Assembly (NCBI RefSeq): GCF_000980885.2
Contig: NZ_LBDA02000007.1
Location: 173,791 to 237,790 of the forward strand
Origin: Streptomyces malaysiense
GTDB lineage: Bacteria; Actinomycetota; Actinomycetes; Streptomycetales; Streptomycetaceae
Direction: 5' to 3'
DNA length: 64,000 nucleotides
In this document: positions 57,779-64,000 of the stretch, one piece after another
Numbering within the stretch: position 1 is the first letter of the stretch
How the letters are laid out: every line of letters starts with the position of its first letter
Program-made: the position numbers and the translations under genes
Notes under the pieces: model-generated
Seen by the model: the letters and a program-made list of their open reading frames with translations, nothing else
Databases searched by the model: none
Told to the model about the DNA's origin: nothing

Positions 57779-58639
57779 CTAGCTCTGGGTGACGGAACGG
57801 CACCCTCCGCGGGCGCGCTGCGCGCGAGCCGAGGCGTACAGGCAGACGGCGGCGGCCGTGGCCAGGTTCAGGCTCTCGGCCTTGCCGTGGATGGGCACGC
57901 GCACGACGGCGTCGGCGAGGTCGCGGGTCTCCTCCGGCAGCCCCCAGGCCTCGTTGCCGAACACCCAGGCGGTGGGGCCGCCCATGGTGCCCCCGTCCAG
58001 CTCCTCGTCCAGGTCGCGGTCGCCCGCGCCGTCGGCGGCGAGGATACGCACGCCGGCGTCCTTGAGCCGCTCGATGGCCTGCTCCACGGGGACGCCGACG
58101 GCGACCGGGAGGTGGAACAGGGAGCCGACGGAGGCGCGTACGGCCTTGGGGTTGTACAGGTCCACGGAGGCGTCGGTGAGGACGACGGCCTCGGCCCCGG
58201 CGGCGTCCGCGCAGCGCAGCACGGTGCCCGCGTTGCCGGGGTCGCGCACGTGCGCGAGCACGGCGACCAGCCGGGGGCGGGCGGCGAGGACGTCCTCGAA
58301 CGGGGTGTCCAGGAACCGGCAGACACCGACCAGCCCCTGCGGGGTGACCGTGGTCGAGATGTCGGCGATGACGTCCTCGGCGGCGAGGTGCACCCGGGCG
58401 CCGACGGCACGGGCGGCGCCGACGATGTCGGCGTAGCGCTCCGCGGCCTCCACCGTCGCGAACAGTTCGACGAGCGTCGCCTGCCCGCCGTCCCGGTGCG
58501 CCGCCGCCTCCCGCACGGCCTGCGGCCCCTCCGCGAGGAACAGCCGGTCCTTGCCCCGGAAGTTCCGCTTGGCGAGCCGCCGGGCCGCGGCCACACGGGC
58601 GGAACGGGAGGAGATCAGCTCGGGGCCGACGGGGACCAT
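57779..58639 (-). CDS. SpoU/TrmH-family RNA 2'-O-methyltransferase
   Basis: 286 residues. An N-terminal substrate-binding domain (about 12-100; NFRGKDRLFLAEGPQAVREA) precedes the SPOUT knot with motif 1 HVRDPGNAGTVLRCADAAGA, motif 2 WVFGNEAWGLPEE and motif 3 RVPIHGKAESLNLATAAAV. It methylates a ribose in tRNA or 23S rRNA using SAM. ATG at 58637-58639 has only an AAGAAGAG site. The neighbouring rplT and infC suggest a ribosomal target. Confidence 0.92.
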   Translation of the reverse strand: MVPVGPELISSRSARVAAARRLAKRNFRGKDRLFLAEGPQAVREAAAHRDGGQATLVELFATVEAAERYADIVGAARAVGARVHLAAEDVIADISTTVTPQGLVGVCRFLDTPFEDVLAARPRLVAVLAHVRDPGNAGTVLRCADAAGAEAVVLTDASVDLYNPKAVRASVGSLFHLPVAVGVPVEQAIERLKDAGVRILAADGAGDRDLDEELDGGTMGGPTAWVFGNEAWGLPEETRDLADAVVRVPIHGKAESLNLATAAAVCLYASARAQRARGGCRSVTQS

Positions 58640-58752
58640 GCTCTTCTTCACTTTCCGGGGAGTCCTGATGGTGTCGCGTCCCCGAAGGGGCGCGGGGAAC
58701 TGCCGAGCGACCACGACGAAACCCGCGGCCGGGAACGCCGGGGCCTCAACAG

Positions 58753-58786
58753 CGGGACCCGCAAGCCATACAGCCTGCGGGTCCCG
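58753..58786 (-). terminator. Terminator after rplT
   Basis: Perfect 11-bp inverted repeat CGGGACCCGCA/TGCGGGTCCCG with a 12-base loop, 29 bases past the rplT stop, separating the ribosomal genes from the SpoU methylase. Confidence 0.75.
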
Positions 58787-58815
58787 GTATTACGACGGCT
58801 GGAGCCGGCGCGGCG

Positions 58816-59199
58816 TCACGCGGCCTTCGGCGCGTTGACGTCCGACGGCAGCGCCTTCTGCGCGACCTCGACGAGCGCGGCGAACGCGTTCACGTCGTTG
58901 ACGGCCAGCTCGGCCAGGATCTTGCGGTCGACCTCGACGTTCGCGGCCTTCAGACCCTGGATGAAGCGGTTGTAGGTCATGCCGTTGGCGCGGGCAGCGG
59001 CGTTGATGCGCTGGATCCACAGCTGACGGAAGTCGCCCTTGCGCTTCTTGCGGTCGTTGTAGTTGTAGACCAGCGAGTGGGTGACCTGCTCCTTGGCCTT
59101 GCGGTACAGGCGCGAACGCTGACCACGGTAGCCGGAGGCCTGCTCCAGGATCGCCCGGCGCTTCTTGTGGGCGTTGACTGCCCGCTTGACGCGTGCCAC
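58816..59199 (-). CDS. rplT: 50S ribosomal protein L20
   Basis: 127 residues. [37 protein letters not shown] and [20 protein letters not shown] are conserved L20 sequences. It is an early 23S rRNA-binding assembly protein. GTG start at 59197-59199 behind AAGGAG. Third gene of infC-rpmI-rplT. Confidence 0.98.
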   Translation of the reverse strand: MARVKRAVNAHKKRRAILEQASGYRGQRSRLYRKAKEQVTHSLVYNYNDRKKRKGDFRQLWIQRINAAARANGMTYNRFIQGLKAANVEVDRKILAELAVNDVNAFAALVEVAQKALPSDVNAPKAA

Positions 59200-59297
59200 T
59201 TGTTAACTCCTTGTAGCGGGGTCGTGGGTGTCCTCACACGACCCGGAAACGATTGGGTCCCGGTCCAGACGCACGGCGCTCGACGAGCGCCGCCGCG

Positions 59298-59492
59298 TCA
59301 CTTGCCGAGAAGCTTCTTGATCTTCGCGGCGTCGCCCGGGGCCATCTCGGCGTTGCCGGTGAGGCGACGCGTCACGCGGGACGACTTGTGCTCAAGCAGG
59401 TGGCGCTTGCCGGCGCGCTCGCGGAGCACCTTGCCGGAGCCGGTGACCTTGAAGCGCTTGCTGGCACCGCTGTGCGACTTGTTCTTCGGCAT
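59298..59492 (-). CDS. rpmI: 50S ribosomal protein L35
   Basis: 64 residues, normal length: [20 protein letters not shown], then [14 protein letters not shown] and a lysine-rich end. Structural protein of the large subunit. ATG at 59490-59492; the gap to infC holds two hairpins. Confidence 0.98.
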   Translation of the reverse strand: MPKNKSHSGASKRFKVTGSGKVLRERAGKRHLLEHKSSRVTRRLTGNAEMAPGDAAKIKKLLGK

Positions 59493-59524
59493 AGCGCCGT
59501 TCTCTCCTCGTCGGTGGCGCTCCG

Positions 59525-59549
59525 GTGCCCGGTCACGAAAACCGGGCAC
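59525..59549 (-). terminator. Hairpin in the infC-rpmI gap
   Basis: Perfect 9-bp inverted repeat GTGCCCGGT/ACCGGGCAC with the loop CACGAAA. Probably a partial terminator or processing site inside the operon. Confidence 0.5.
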
Positions 59550-59583
59550 GGTGGAGCGTCGCTCTTGTTTCGGTTACATCCTC

Positions 59584-59601
59584 GGGAGCCGTACGGCTCC
59601 C
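59584..59601. repeat. 18-bp palindrome just after infC
   Basis: GGGAGCCGTACGGCTCCC, perfect, five bases past the infC stop. Likely an RNA hairpin that ends or trims the infC message. Confidence 0.6.
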
Positions 59602-59606
59602 CGGGA

Positions 59607-60269
59607 TCACGCCTCGGCAGGTTCCTCGGACGACGCCTCGGCCTCGACAGGTACCTCGGGCGAAGCCTCGGCCGGGTTCTGCGACTTGCCGGGGTTCGCC
59701 TTCGCCTCGGCCTTGCGGGCCTCCTGCGCCTGACGGGCCTCGGCCATCGCCTCGGTCTTCTTCTTGTGCGGACCGAGGACCATGATCATGTTGCGGCCGT
59801 CCTGCTTCGGGTTCGACTCGACGAACCCGAGGTCCTGGACGTCCTCCGCGAGACGCTGCAGCAGTCGGTAGCCCAGCTCGGGCCGGGACTGCTCGCGACC
59901 ACGGAACATGATCGTGATCTTGACCTTGTCGCCCTGCTTGAGGAACCGGACGACGTGACCCTTCTTGGTGTCATAGTCGTGCGGGTCGATCTTCGGCCGG
60001 AGCTTCATCTCCTTGATGACCGTGTGCGCCTGGTTCTTGCGCGCCTCACGGGCCTTCATGGCCGACTCGTACTTGAACTTCCCGTAGTCCATGAGCTTGC
60101 ACACGGGCGGACGGGCGGTCGCCGCCACCTCGACCAGGTCCAGGTCGTACTCCTGCGCAAGCTCCAGTGCCTTCGCGAGCGGCACGATGCCGACCTGCTC
60201 GCCACTGGGACCGACAAGTCGCACCTCGGGAACGCGAATCCGGTCGTTGATGCGGGGCTCGGCGCTGAT
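59607..60269 (-). CDS. infC: Translation initiation factor IF-3, probable AUC start
   Basis: 220 residues. [36 protein letters not shown] and the C-terminal ribosome-binding domain ([32 protein letters not shown]) are intact, followed by an acidic Ala/Glu/Pro tail (about 190-220) typical of Streptomyces. No ATG or GTG lies at the conserved N-terminus; GAGGAGGATCC directly precedes ATC-AGC-GCC-GAG, so I place the start at ATC 60267-60269. Rare infC starts (AUU in E. coli) let IF-3 repress itself. A U-tract terminator lies about 85 bases upstream. Confidence 0.92.
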   Translation of the reverse strand: MSAEPRINDRIRVPEVRLVGPSGEQVGIVPLAKALELAQEYDLDLVEVAATARPPVCKLMDYGKFKYESAMKAREARKNQAHTVIKEMKLRPKIDPHDYDTKKGHVVRFLKQGDKVKITIMFRGREQSRPELGYRLLQRLAEDVQDLGFVESNPKQDGRNMIMVLGPHKKKTEAMAEARQAQEARKAEAKANPGKSQNPAEASPEVPVEAEASSEEPAEA

Positions 60270-60651
60270 GGATCCTCCTCGATAGCACCACGCGACGGCC
60301 TGGCGGACTGCCGCGTAACGTCTGTGTTCGTCAGACCAACCGCGCCGAAGCACAAAAAATGCCCCGGACGATCACAGGCGGGGCTCCTCACTACCGGAGC
60401 ACCGCCGCGGTGAACGCGGGGCGCGAATCGGGCGACTCCATCGTCCGTACGGAACGATGGCGGCCGCCTGACCGGAGACCCGCCGTCCCGGGGGACGGAT
60501 CGGGTGGGAGATCGGAGCCTCCACTTGTGGGCCGAGCGAAAGGTGCGTACCTACGTCCGGCCGGTCGCCCACCAGATTAGCAGGATGGCTTGACAAGGGC
60601 TAATCGGGCGGGCGTCATCAGGAGGACGACGGGCCGCTTAGGGTGTGGGGC
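60270..60651. other. 382-bp divergent region between infC and the DUF1844 gene
   Basis: Holds the infC leader with the attenuator-like terminator at 60354-60384. The remainder is GC-rich spacer with no recognisable gene; an open frame runs from 60353 into infC but lacks a ribosome site and resembles non-coding sequence. Confidence 0.5.
60354..60384 (-). terminator. U-tract terminator in the infC leader (possible attenuator)
   Basis: On the minus strand GCCCCG-CCTGTGATCGTC-CGGGGC is followed by ATTTTTTG. A run of six U residues is rare in this genome, and the element ends 84 bases upstream of the infC start on the same strand, where it would block infC transcription unless antiterminated. Confidence 0.65.
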
Positions 60652-61008
60652 ATGAGTGAGACCCCTGCCGAGAACCCCGACTTCGACGCGATGACCCGCG
60701 ATATCGCCGAGGTCCCCGCCGTCGAGGTGATCGTGACGGTCGCCGTCAACCTGATGAGCGCCGCGGCCGTGAAGCTCGGGCTCAGCGAGGAGGGCGACAA
60801 GTTCAAGGACCTGGACGAGGCCCGCAAGCTGATCACCGCCCTCGCCGGTCTGCTGGACGGCGGCGCGACCGAGATCAGCTCCTTCCACGCGGCCCCGCTG
60901 CGCGACGGCCTGAAGTCGCTCCAGCTGGCCTTCCGTGAGGCCTCGATCGTCCCGGACGAGCCGGGCCAGGGGCCGGGCGAGAAGTACACCGGCCCGGTCT
61001 ACGGCTGA
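60652..61008 (+). CDS. DUF1844 protein
   Basis: 118 residues. The DUF1844 core is VPAVEVIVTVAVNLMSAAAVKLGLSEE, followed by KDLDEARKLITALAGLL and an amphipathic region. Function unknown; found next to infC in many actinomycetes. The ATG at 60652 is preceded at some distance by AGGAGG. Divergent from infC and two bases from the convergent SseB stop. Confidence 0.9.
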   Translation: MSETPAENPDFDAMTRDIAEVPAVEVIVTVAVNLMSAAAVKLGLSEEGDKFKDLDEARKLITALAGLLDGGATEISSFHAAPLRDGLKSLQLAFREASIVPDEPGQGPGEKYTGPVYG

Positions 61009-61009
61009 T

Positions 61010-61741
61010 CTATTCCTTCACGTACAGGGGCTCGCCCGGAGGCGTCGTCCCGGCCGGCAGCAGTGCCAGGTCGAGGCCGCGCACCAGGCGGGCCCTCAGT
61101 GTCTCGTCGGCGGCGAGCCGGCCGGCGATCGCCTGCGCGGTCCCGGCGGGCGGGGCGGCCGGGTCGAGGACGAGGGCGAGGGTGCCGTCGGCCGGGCCGG
61201 GCACCAGGTGGGCGCGCCGCACGGCGGGCTCGGCCGCCACCGCCGCACGCACGGCCCCGGTCACGGCCGGGTCGGCGAGCGGGTCGGTGCTGGTACGGCC
61301 CTCGGCGAGGGCGAGCAGCGCGGGCCCGGTCAGCTCGAACGGCACCGGTCCCGCGAGGTCCAGCACGACGGTGTCGGCCTTCTCGTGCGCGGCGGCCTGG
61401 AGCGCCTGGTGCAGGGGCACGGCGACCGGACGGGCCTCGGGGTCCCAGCGGGCGAGGGAGTCGGTGGAGGTGAAGGCCGGCAGCGCGGTGCGGCCGCCCG
61501 CCTTCAGGGTGGGTACGGCCATGTCGCTGGTCTTCTCGCGACGCAGCCCGTTCTCGTCCTCCTCGACCTCGCCCAGTACGGCGACGACGGGCACCAGCAG
61601 CCGGGCGCCCTTCAGCGCCTCCAGCACCGGTCCGACGGCGGTGCGGTCCTCGGCCCACGCGGCGAGCGCGGCACCGAGCCGGGGGTCGGCGGAGCCGTCG
61701 TCGTCGGAGTAGCCGGGGTCGGGGATGTTCTTGTTCGCCAC
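61010..61741 (-). CDS. SseB-family protein
   Basis: 243 residues. SseB N-terminal domain (about 20-125; LEALKGARLLVPVVAVLGEV, LPAFTSTDSLARWDPEARPVAV) and a C-terminal SseB_C-like part (about 150-240). The family is named for serine sensitivity in E. coli; in actinomycetes it often lies near type VII secretion genes, as here, but the role is unknown. GTG at 61739-61741. Confidence 0.85.
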   Translation of the reverse strand: MANKNIPDPGYSDDDGSADPRLGAALAAWAEDRTAVGPVLEALKGARLLVPVVAVLGEVEEDENGLRREKTSDMAVPTLKAGGRTALPAFTSTDSLARWDPEARPVAVPLHQALQAAAHEKADTVVLDLAGPVPFELTGPALLALAEGRTSTDPLADPAVTGAVRAAVAAEPAVRRAHLVPGPADGTLALVLDPAAPPAGTAQAIAGRLAADETLRARLVRGLDLALLPAGTTPPGEPLYVKE

Positions 61742-61797
61742 GGTCACCGACCCTATCGGGGGAGGCGGCCCGGCCGGGCGGCGGGCCGGTACCCGCC

Positions 61798-62958
61798 TCA
61801 GAAGGGGTGCCTGCGGCCGCGCCACAGCATCACGCCCACCACCAGCAGCACCCCGCCGGCGCTGCCCGCGAGGGGCGCCGCCCAGTCGGCGGCGGATGCG
61901 GTCGCCCTGGGCGCGTCCGGGCCGGGGCCGAAGTACCTGCGGGGGTACGACGCCGGGCTCAGCTTCTCCGGTTCCAGACGGTCGGCCGCGGCGAGGGCGG
62001 CCACCGGGTCGATCGTGCCAAAGCCCCGGGAGTCGTCGCGGCCGCCGGCCGGCGGGTCGTCGGCGGTGTCCTCCAGGAGGGTCTTGATCTGGGCCGGGCT
62101 CAGCCCCGGGTGGGCCGACCTGACCAGGGCGGCGACGCCCGAGACATAGGCGGAGGCGGCCGAGGTGCCCCAGCCCTCGTAGTACTTGTGATCGGGGTCG
62201 GCGATCACGACGTCGACGCCGGGCGCGCTGACCGCGGCGTACCAGCGGCGGGTGGAGAAGGCGGCGCGGGTGCCGTAGCGGTCCACGGCGGTGGCGACGA
62301 CGACGCCGGGGTAGGCGGCCGGGTAGGAGACGTGGTCGCCCTTGTCGCCGCCGTTGCCCGCGGAGGCGACGACGACCACGCCCTTCTTCAGGGCGTACTG
62401 CACGGCCTCGTCCTCGCCGGGTTCGGGATGGGCGGAGGCGGAGTCGTCGCCGAGGGACAGGTTGATGACGTCGGCGCCGTGGTCGGCGGCCCAGCGGATG
62501 CCGTCGGCGAGGGCGGTGCCGCGCGTGGTGCGGGCCTTGGCGCGGGCGGGGTCGCTGTCCTCCAGGATCACCCGTACGGGGAGGATCTTCGCCTCCGGGG
62601 CGACACCCATGACGCCGTCGGAGCCGCCGGGTCCGTGACCGTGGCCGGCGATGATCCCGGCCATGGCGGTGCCGTGCCGTCCCCAGGTGCGGTCGCCGGG
62701 CCGGGCGCCGAAACCGATCATGTCCTTGGCGGGCAGCACGTTGCCGACGAGGTCCGGGTGGTCCTCCTGGACGCCGGTGTCGAGGACGGCGACGGTGACG
62801 CCCCGGCCCCGGGTGGCGTGCCAGGCCTGGTCGAGGTGGAGGGCGGACAGGCCCCACTGCTGGGCACGGATGCCGTCGGCGTGGGCGGCGGCGGTGGGCA
62901 GCAGGGTGAGGGCGCCGGCGAGCAGGGCGCTCACCGCGGCCCCGCGGGCACGCTTCAT
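61798..62958 (-). CDS. mycP: Mycosin-type membrane subtilase of type VII secretion
   Basis: 386 residues. Signal peptide (1-27), then an S8 protease with triad Asp60 (VAVLDTGV), His95 (GRHGTAMAGIIAGHG) and Ser266 (GTSAASAYVSGVAALV), oxyanion Asn202 (SAGNGG). A C-terminal helix (about 360-378) anchors it, leaving RRHPF inside. This is the mycosin layout: the protease stabilises the ESX membrane complex. ATG overlaps the stop of the gene upstream (ATGA). Confidence 0.93.
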   Translation of the reverse strand: MKRARGAAVSALLAGALTLLPTAAAHADGIRAQQWGLSALHLDQAWHATRGRGVTVAVLDTGVQEDHPDLVGNVLPAKDMIGFGARPGDRTWGRHGTAMAGIIAGHGHGPGGSDGVMGVAPEAKILPVRVILEDSDPARAKARTTRGTALADGIRWAADHGADVINLSLGDDSASAHPEPGEDEAVQYALKKGVVVVASAGNGGDKGDHVSYPAAYPGVVVATAVDRYGTRAAFSTRRWYAAVSAPGVDVVIADPDHKYYEGWGTSAASAYVSGVAALVRSAHPGLSPAQIKTLLEDTADDPPAGGRDDSRGFGTIDPVAALAAADRLEPEKLSPASYPRRYFGPGPDAPRATASAADWAAPLAGSAGGVLLVVGVMLWRGRRHPF

Positions 62959-64000
62959 GTGGGTCTCTTCACGGCGTTCGTGGTGGCGGAGCCGACGGCC
63001 TGGCGCAGCCCCCGTGCTATCTGTCCGGACAGCCCCTGTGCCTCGTCGCCGAGGCCGGACTGGGCCTGCGCGGTGGTGGCGCCGGCCCGTACGGCGTCGG
63101 CGGCGGGCTGGGGGGTGTCCACCTTCCGGCCGTCCGCCCAGCCGGAGACGGCGTACACGACCACGGGGGCGTCGGTGCGCACCGAGATGGTCCAGGTGGC
63201 GCGCTGGTCGTCGCCGAAGCGGGCGGCGGGGGTGTTCCCGGCCGCGTACGGACGGGGCATCAGGTCGGGGCGTTCGGCGAGGTGCTGGGTGCGGAAACGG
63301 GTGGCGAGCGCGGACATCCCGGCGGGGTCGGCCTTGGTGAACAGCAGGCCGACGGTGGTCAAATAGCTCTGGGTGGCGTCCGTGTAGGTGGCGCGCAGCA
63401 GCCGTCGGCAGCCGGTGCCGGCGAGGACCTTCCACAGCAGCGGGTCGAAGGCGTCGGCGCATCCGCCGTCCGGGGCGACGGCGACCCGTGTCCAGGTCCG
63501 GTCCGCCCCGCCGGGTCCGGCGCCCGCCCCCTTCACGACCGGCGGGAACAAGGTGTCGACGGGCACGCTGTGCCACGCGGGCGCGGCCGCGGCGAACCCC
63601 TGCGCGGCGCCGTCCCCGTGGTCCCCCGCGATCCAGCTCCCGGCCACGGCACCGCCGATGAGCCCGATCCCGAGCACGAGGCAGACCCCGGCGACGACCG
63701 CGCGGCCCCGCCCGCGCGTACGGAGCAGGTCGGGTTCCCCGAAGGTGACATGGGGCCGGGCGGCGCTCCGCCCCGGCCGGGCGGGGTCGGGGGCGCGCGT
63801 GGTGGGCGGCTGGGGGTGCCACCGGGTCGCGGGCCGCGCCGGATGCGCCGGCGCGCCCGCGGGACCGCCCGTGGGACGGCCCGTGTGACCGCTCGCAGAA
63901 CCGCCCGTGGGAGTTCCGGAAACGGGTCCGGGGCCGGGCGTGTTCGCGGCGGCGGCAGGGGGGCCGGGAGGGACGGGCCGGAGCCGGGTGGTCGTCTCGG
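62955..64000 (-). CDS. Type VII secretion-associated membrane protein, 5' end outside window
   Basis: The frame runs open from the window edge for 347 codons. The visible part has a Pro/Gly/Ala-rich cytoplasmic region, then RPHVTFGEPDLLRTRGRGR, a membrane helix (AVVAGVCLVLGIGLIGGAVAG) and an outer domain of about 210 residues with four Cys (two in DGGCADAF and GTGCRRLL). I know the type as a Streptomyces protein encoded beside mycosin, without a defined role. A GTG at 63677 inside the helix is not the true start. Stop overlaps mycP by four bases. Confidence 0.85.
   Translation of the reverse strand, partial: ETTTRLRPVPPGPPAAAANTPGPGPVSGTPTGGSASGHTGRPTGGPAGAPAHPARPATRWHPQPPTTRAPDPARPGRSAARPHVTFGEPDLLRTRGRGRAVVAGVCLVLGIGLIGGAVAGSWIAGDHGDGAAQGFAAAAPAWHSVPVDTLFPPVVKGAGAGPGGADRTWTRVAVAPDGGCADAFDPLLWKVLAGTGCRRLLRATYTDATQSYLTTVGLLFTKADPAGMSALATRFRTQHLAERPDLMPRPYAAGNTPAARFGDDQRATWTISVRTDAPVVVYAVSGWADGRKVDTPQPAADAVRAGATTAQAQSGLGDEAQGLSGQIARGLRQAVGSATTNAVKRPT

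Noticed and set aside
60300..60353. N-terminal extension of IF-3 to the ATG near 60353
   Set aside because: The extra 28 residues are not IF-3-like, the frame begins at the terminator and no ribosome site precedes it, whereas AGGAGG directly precedes ATC.

Overview
The window is chromosomal DNA from a Streptomyces (high-GC actinomycete). Evidence: very high GC in third codon positions, GTG/TTG starts with GGAGG-type ribosome sites, Tat and lipobox signals, and a gene order (cobalamin genes, metNIQ, glpQ, argH, argCJBDR, pheST, infC-rpmI-rplT) that I recall, without checking, as resembling the conserved Streptomyces core. I see no rRNA, tRNA, CRISPR, integrase or insertion sequence. Most genes look like vertically inherited core DNA.

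Layout. 1-6.4 kb: corrin synthesis (siroheme synthase/uroporphyrinogen-III methyltransferase cut by the window edge, a BluB-CobT fusion carrying a ~735-residue Ala/Pro/Val/Glu-rich N-terminus, and CobL). 6.5-10.4 kb: a GNAT acetyltransferase and the metNIQ methionine importer, preceded by a 30-codon Cys-rich leader peptide. 10.7-19.4 kb: small membrane proteins, a second GNAT, a PHO-box-linked exported glycerophosphodiesterase, PlsC, a multicopper oxidase, a TetR/MFS pair and an aldo-keto reductase. 19.6-22.4 kb: argH and argG with ARG boxes.

22.4-32.3 kb is the most accessory-looking part and splits the arginine genes: a PPOX-like remnant, an L,D-transpeptidase, an OmpR-type two-component system, then a run starting behind 11-bp operator repeats: ferric-reductase-like flavocytochrome, FMN-binding (flavinylated) protein, ApbE, a 64-residue Gly/His/Arg-rich peptide gene, a 10-bp hairpin and an ABC exporter. 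A zinc-type anti-sigma factor and its ECF sigma factor follow on the other strand. I read this as an extracytoplasmic electron-transfer module next to a possible peptide/metal-binding export unit; the link is inferred from order only.

32.4-37.3 kb: argCJBDR operon with ARG boxes. 37.5-49.9 kb: a DUF4232 lipoprotein, a two-domain VOC protein, a YfhO/GT2/GtrA cell-surface glycosylation trio, a histidine-phosphatase homologue without catalytic histidines, a MocR regulator divergent from an EamA exporter, DUF1918, a GHL10-type lipoprotein, 3-hydroxybutyryl-CoA dehydrogenase, a small membrane protein and a Nudix hydrolase. 50-60.3 kb: an NsdA-like TPR regulator, a SpoIIE-type phosphatase, then (all leftward) infC-rpmI-rplT, a SpoU rRNA methylase, a soluble PAS histidine kinase and pheST. 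infC appears to start at AUC behind a leader with a U-tract terminator. 60.6-64 kb: DUF1844, SseB, and the edge of a type VII secretion locus (mycosin protease and a truncated partner).
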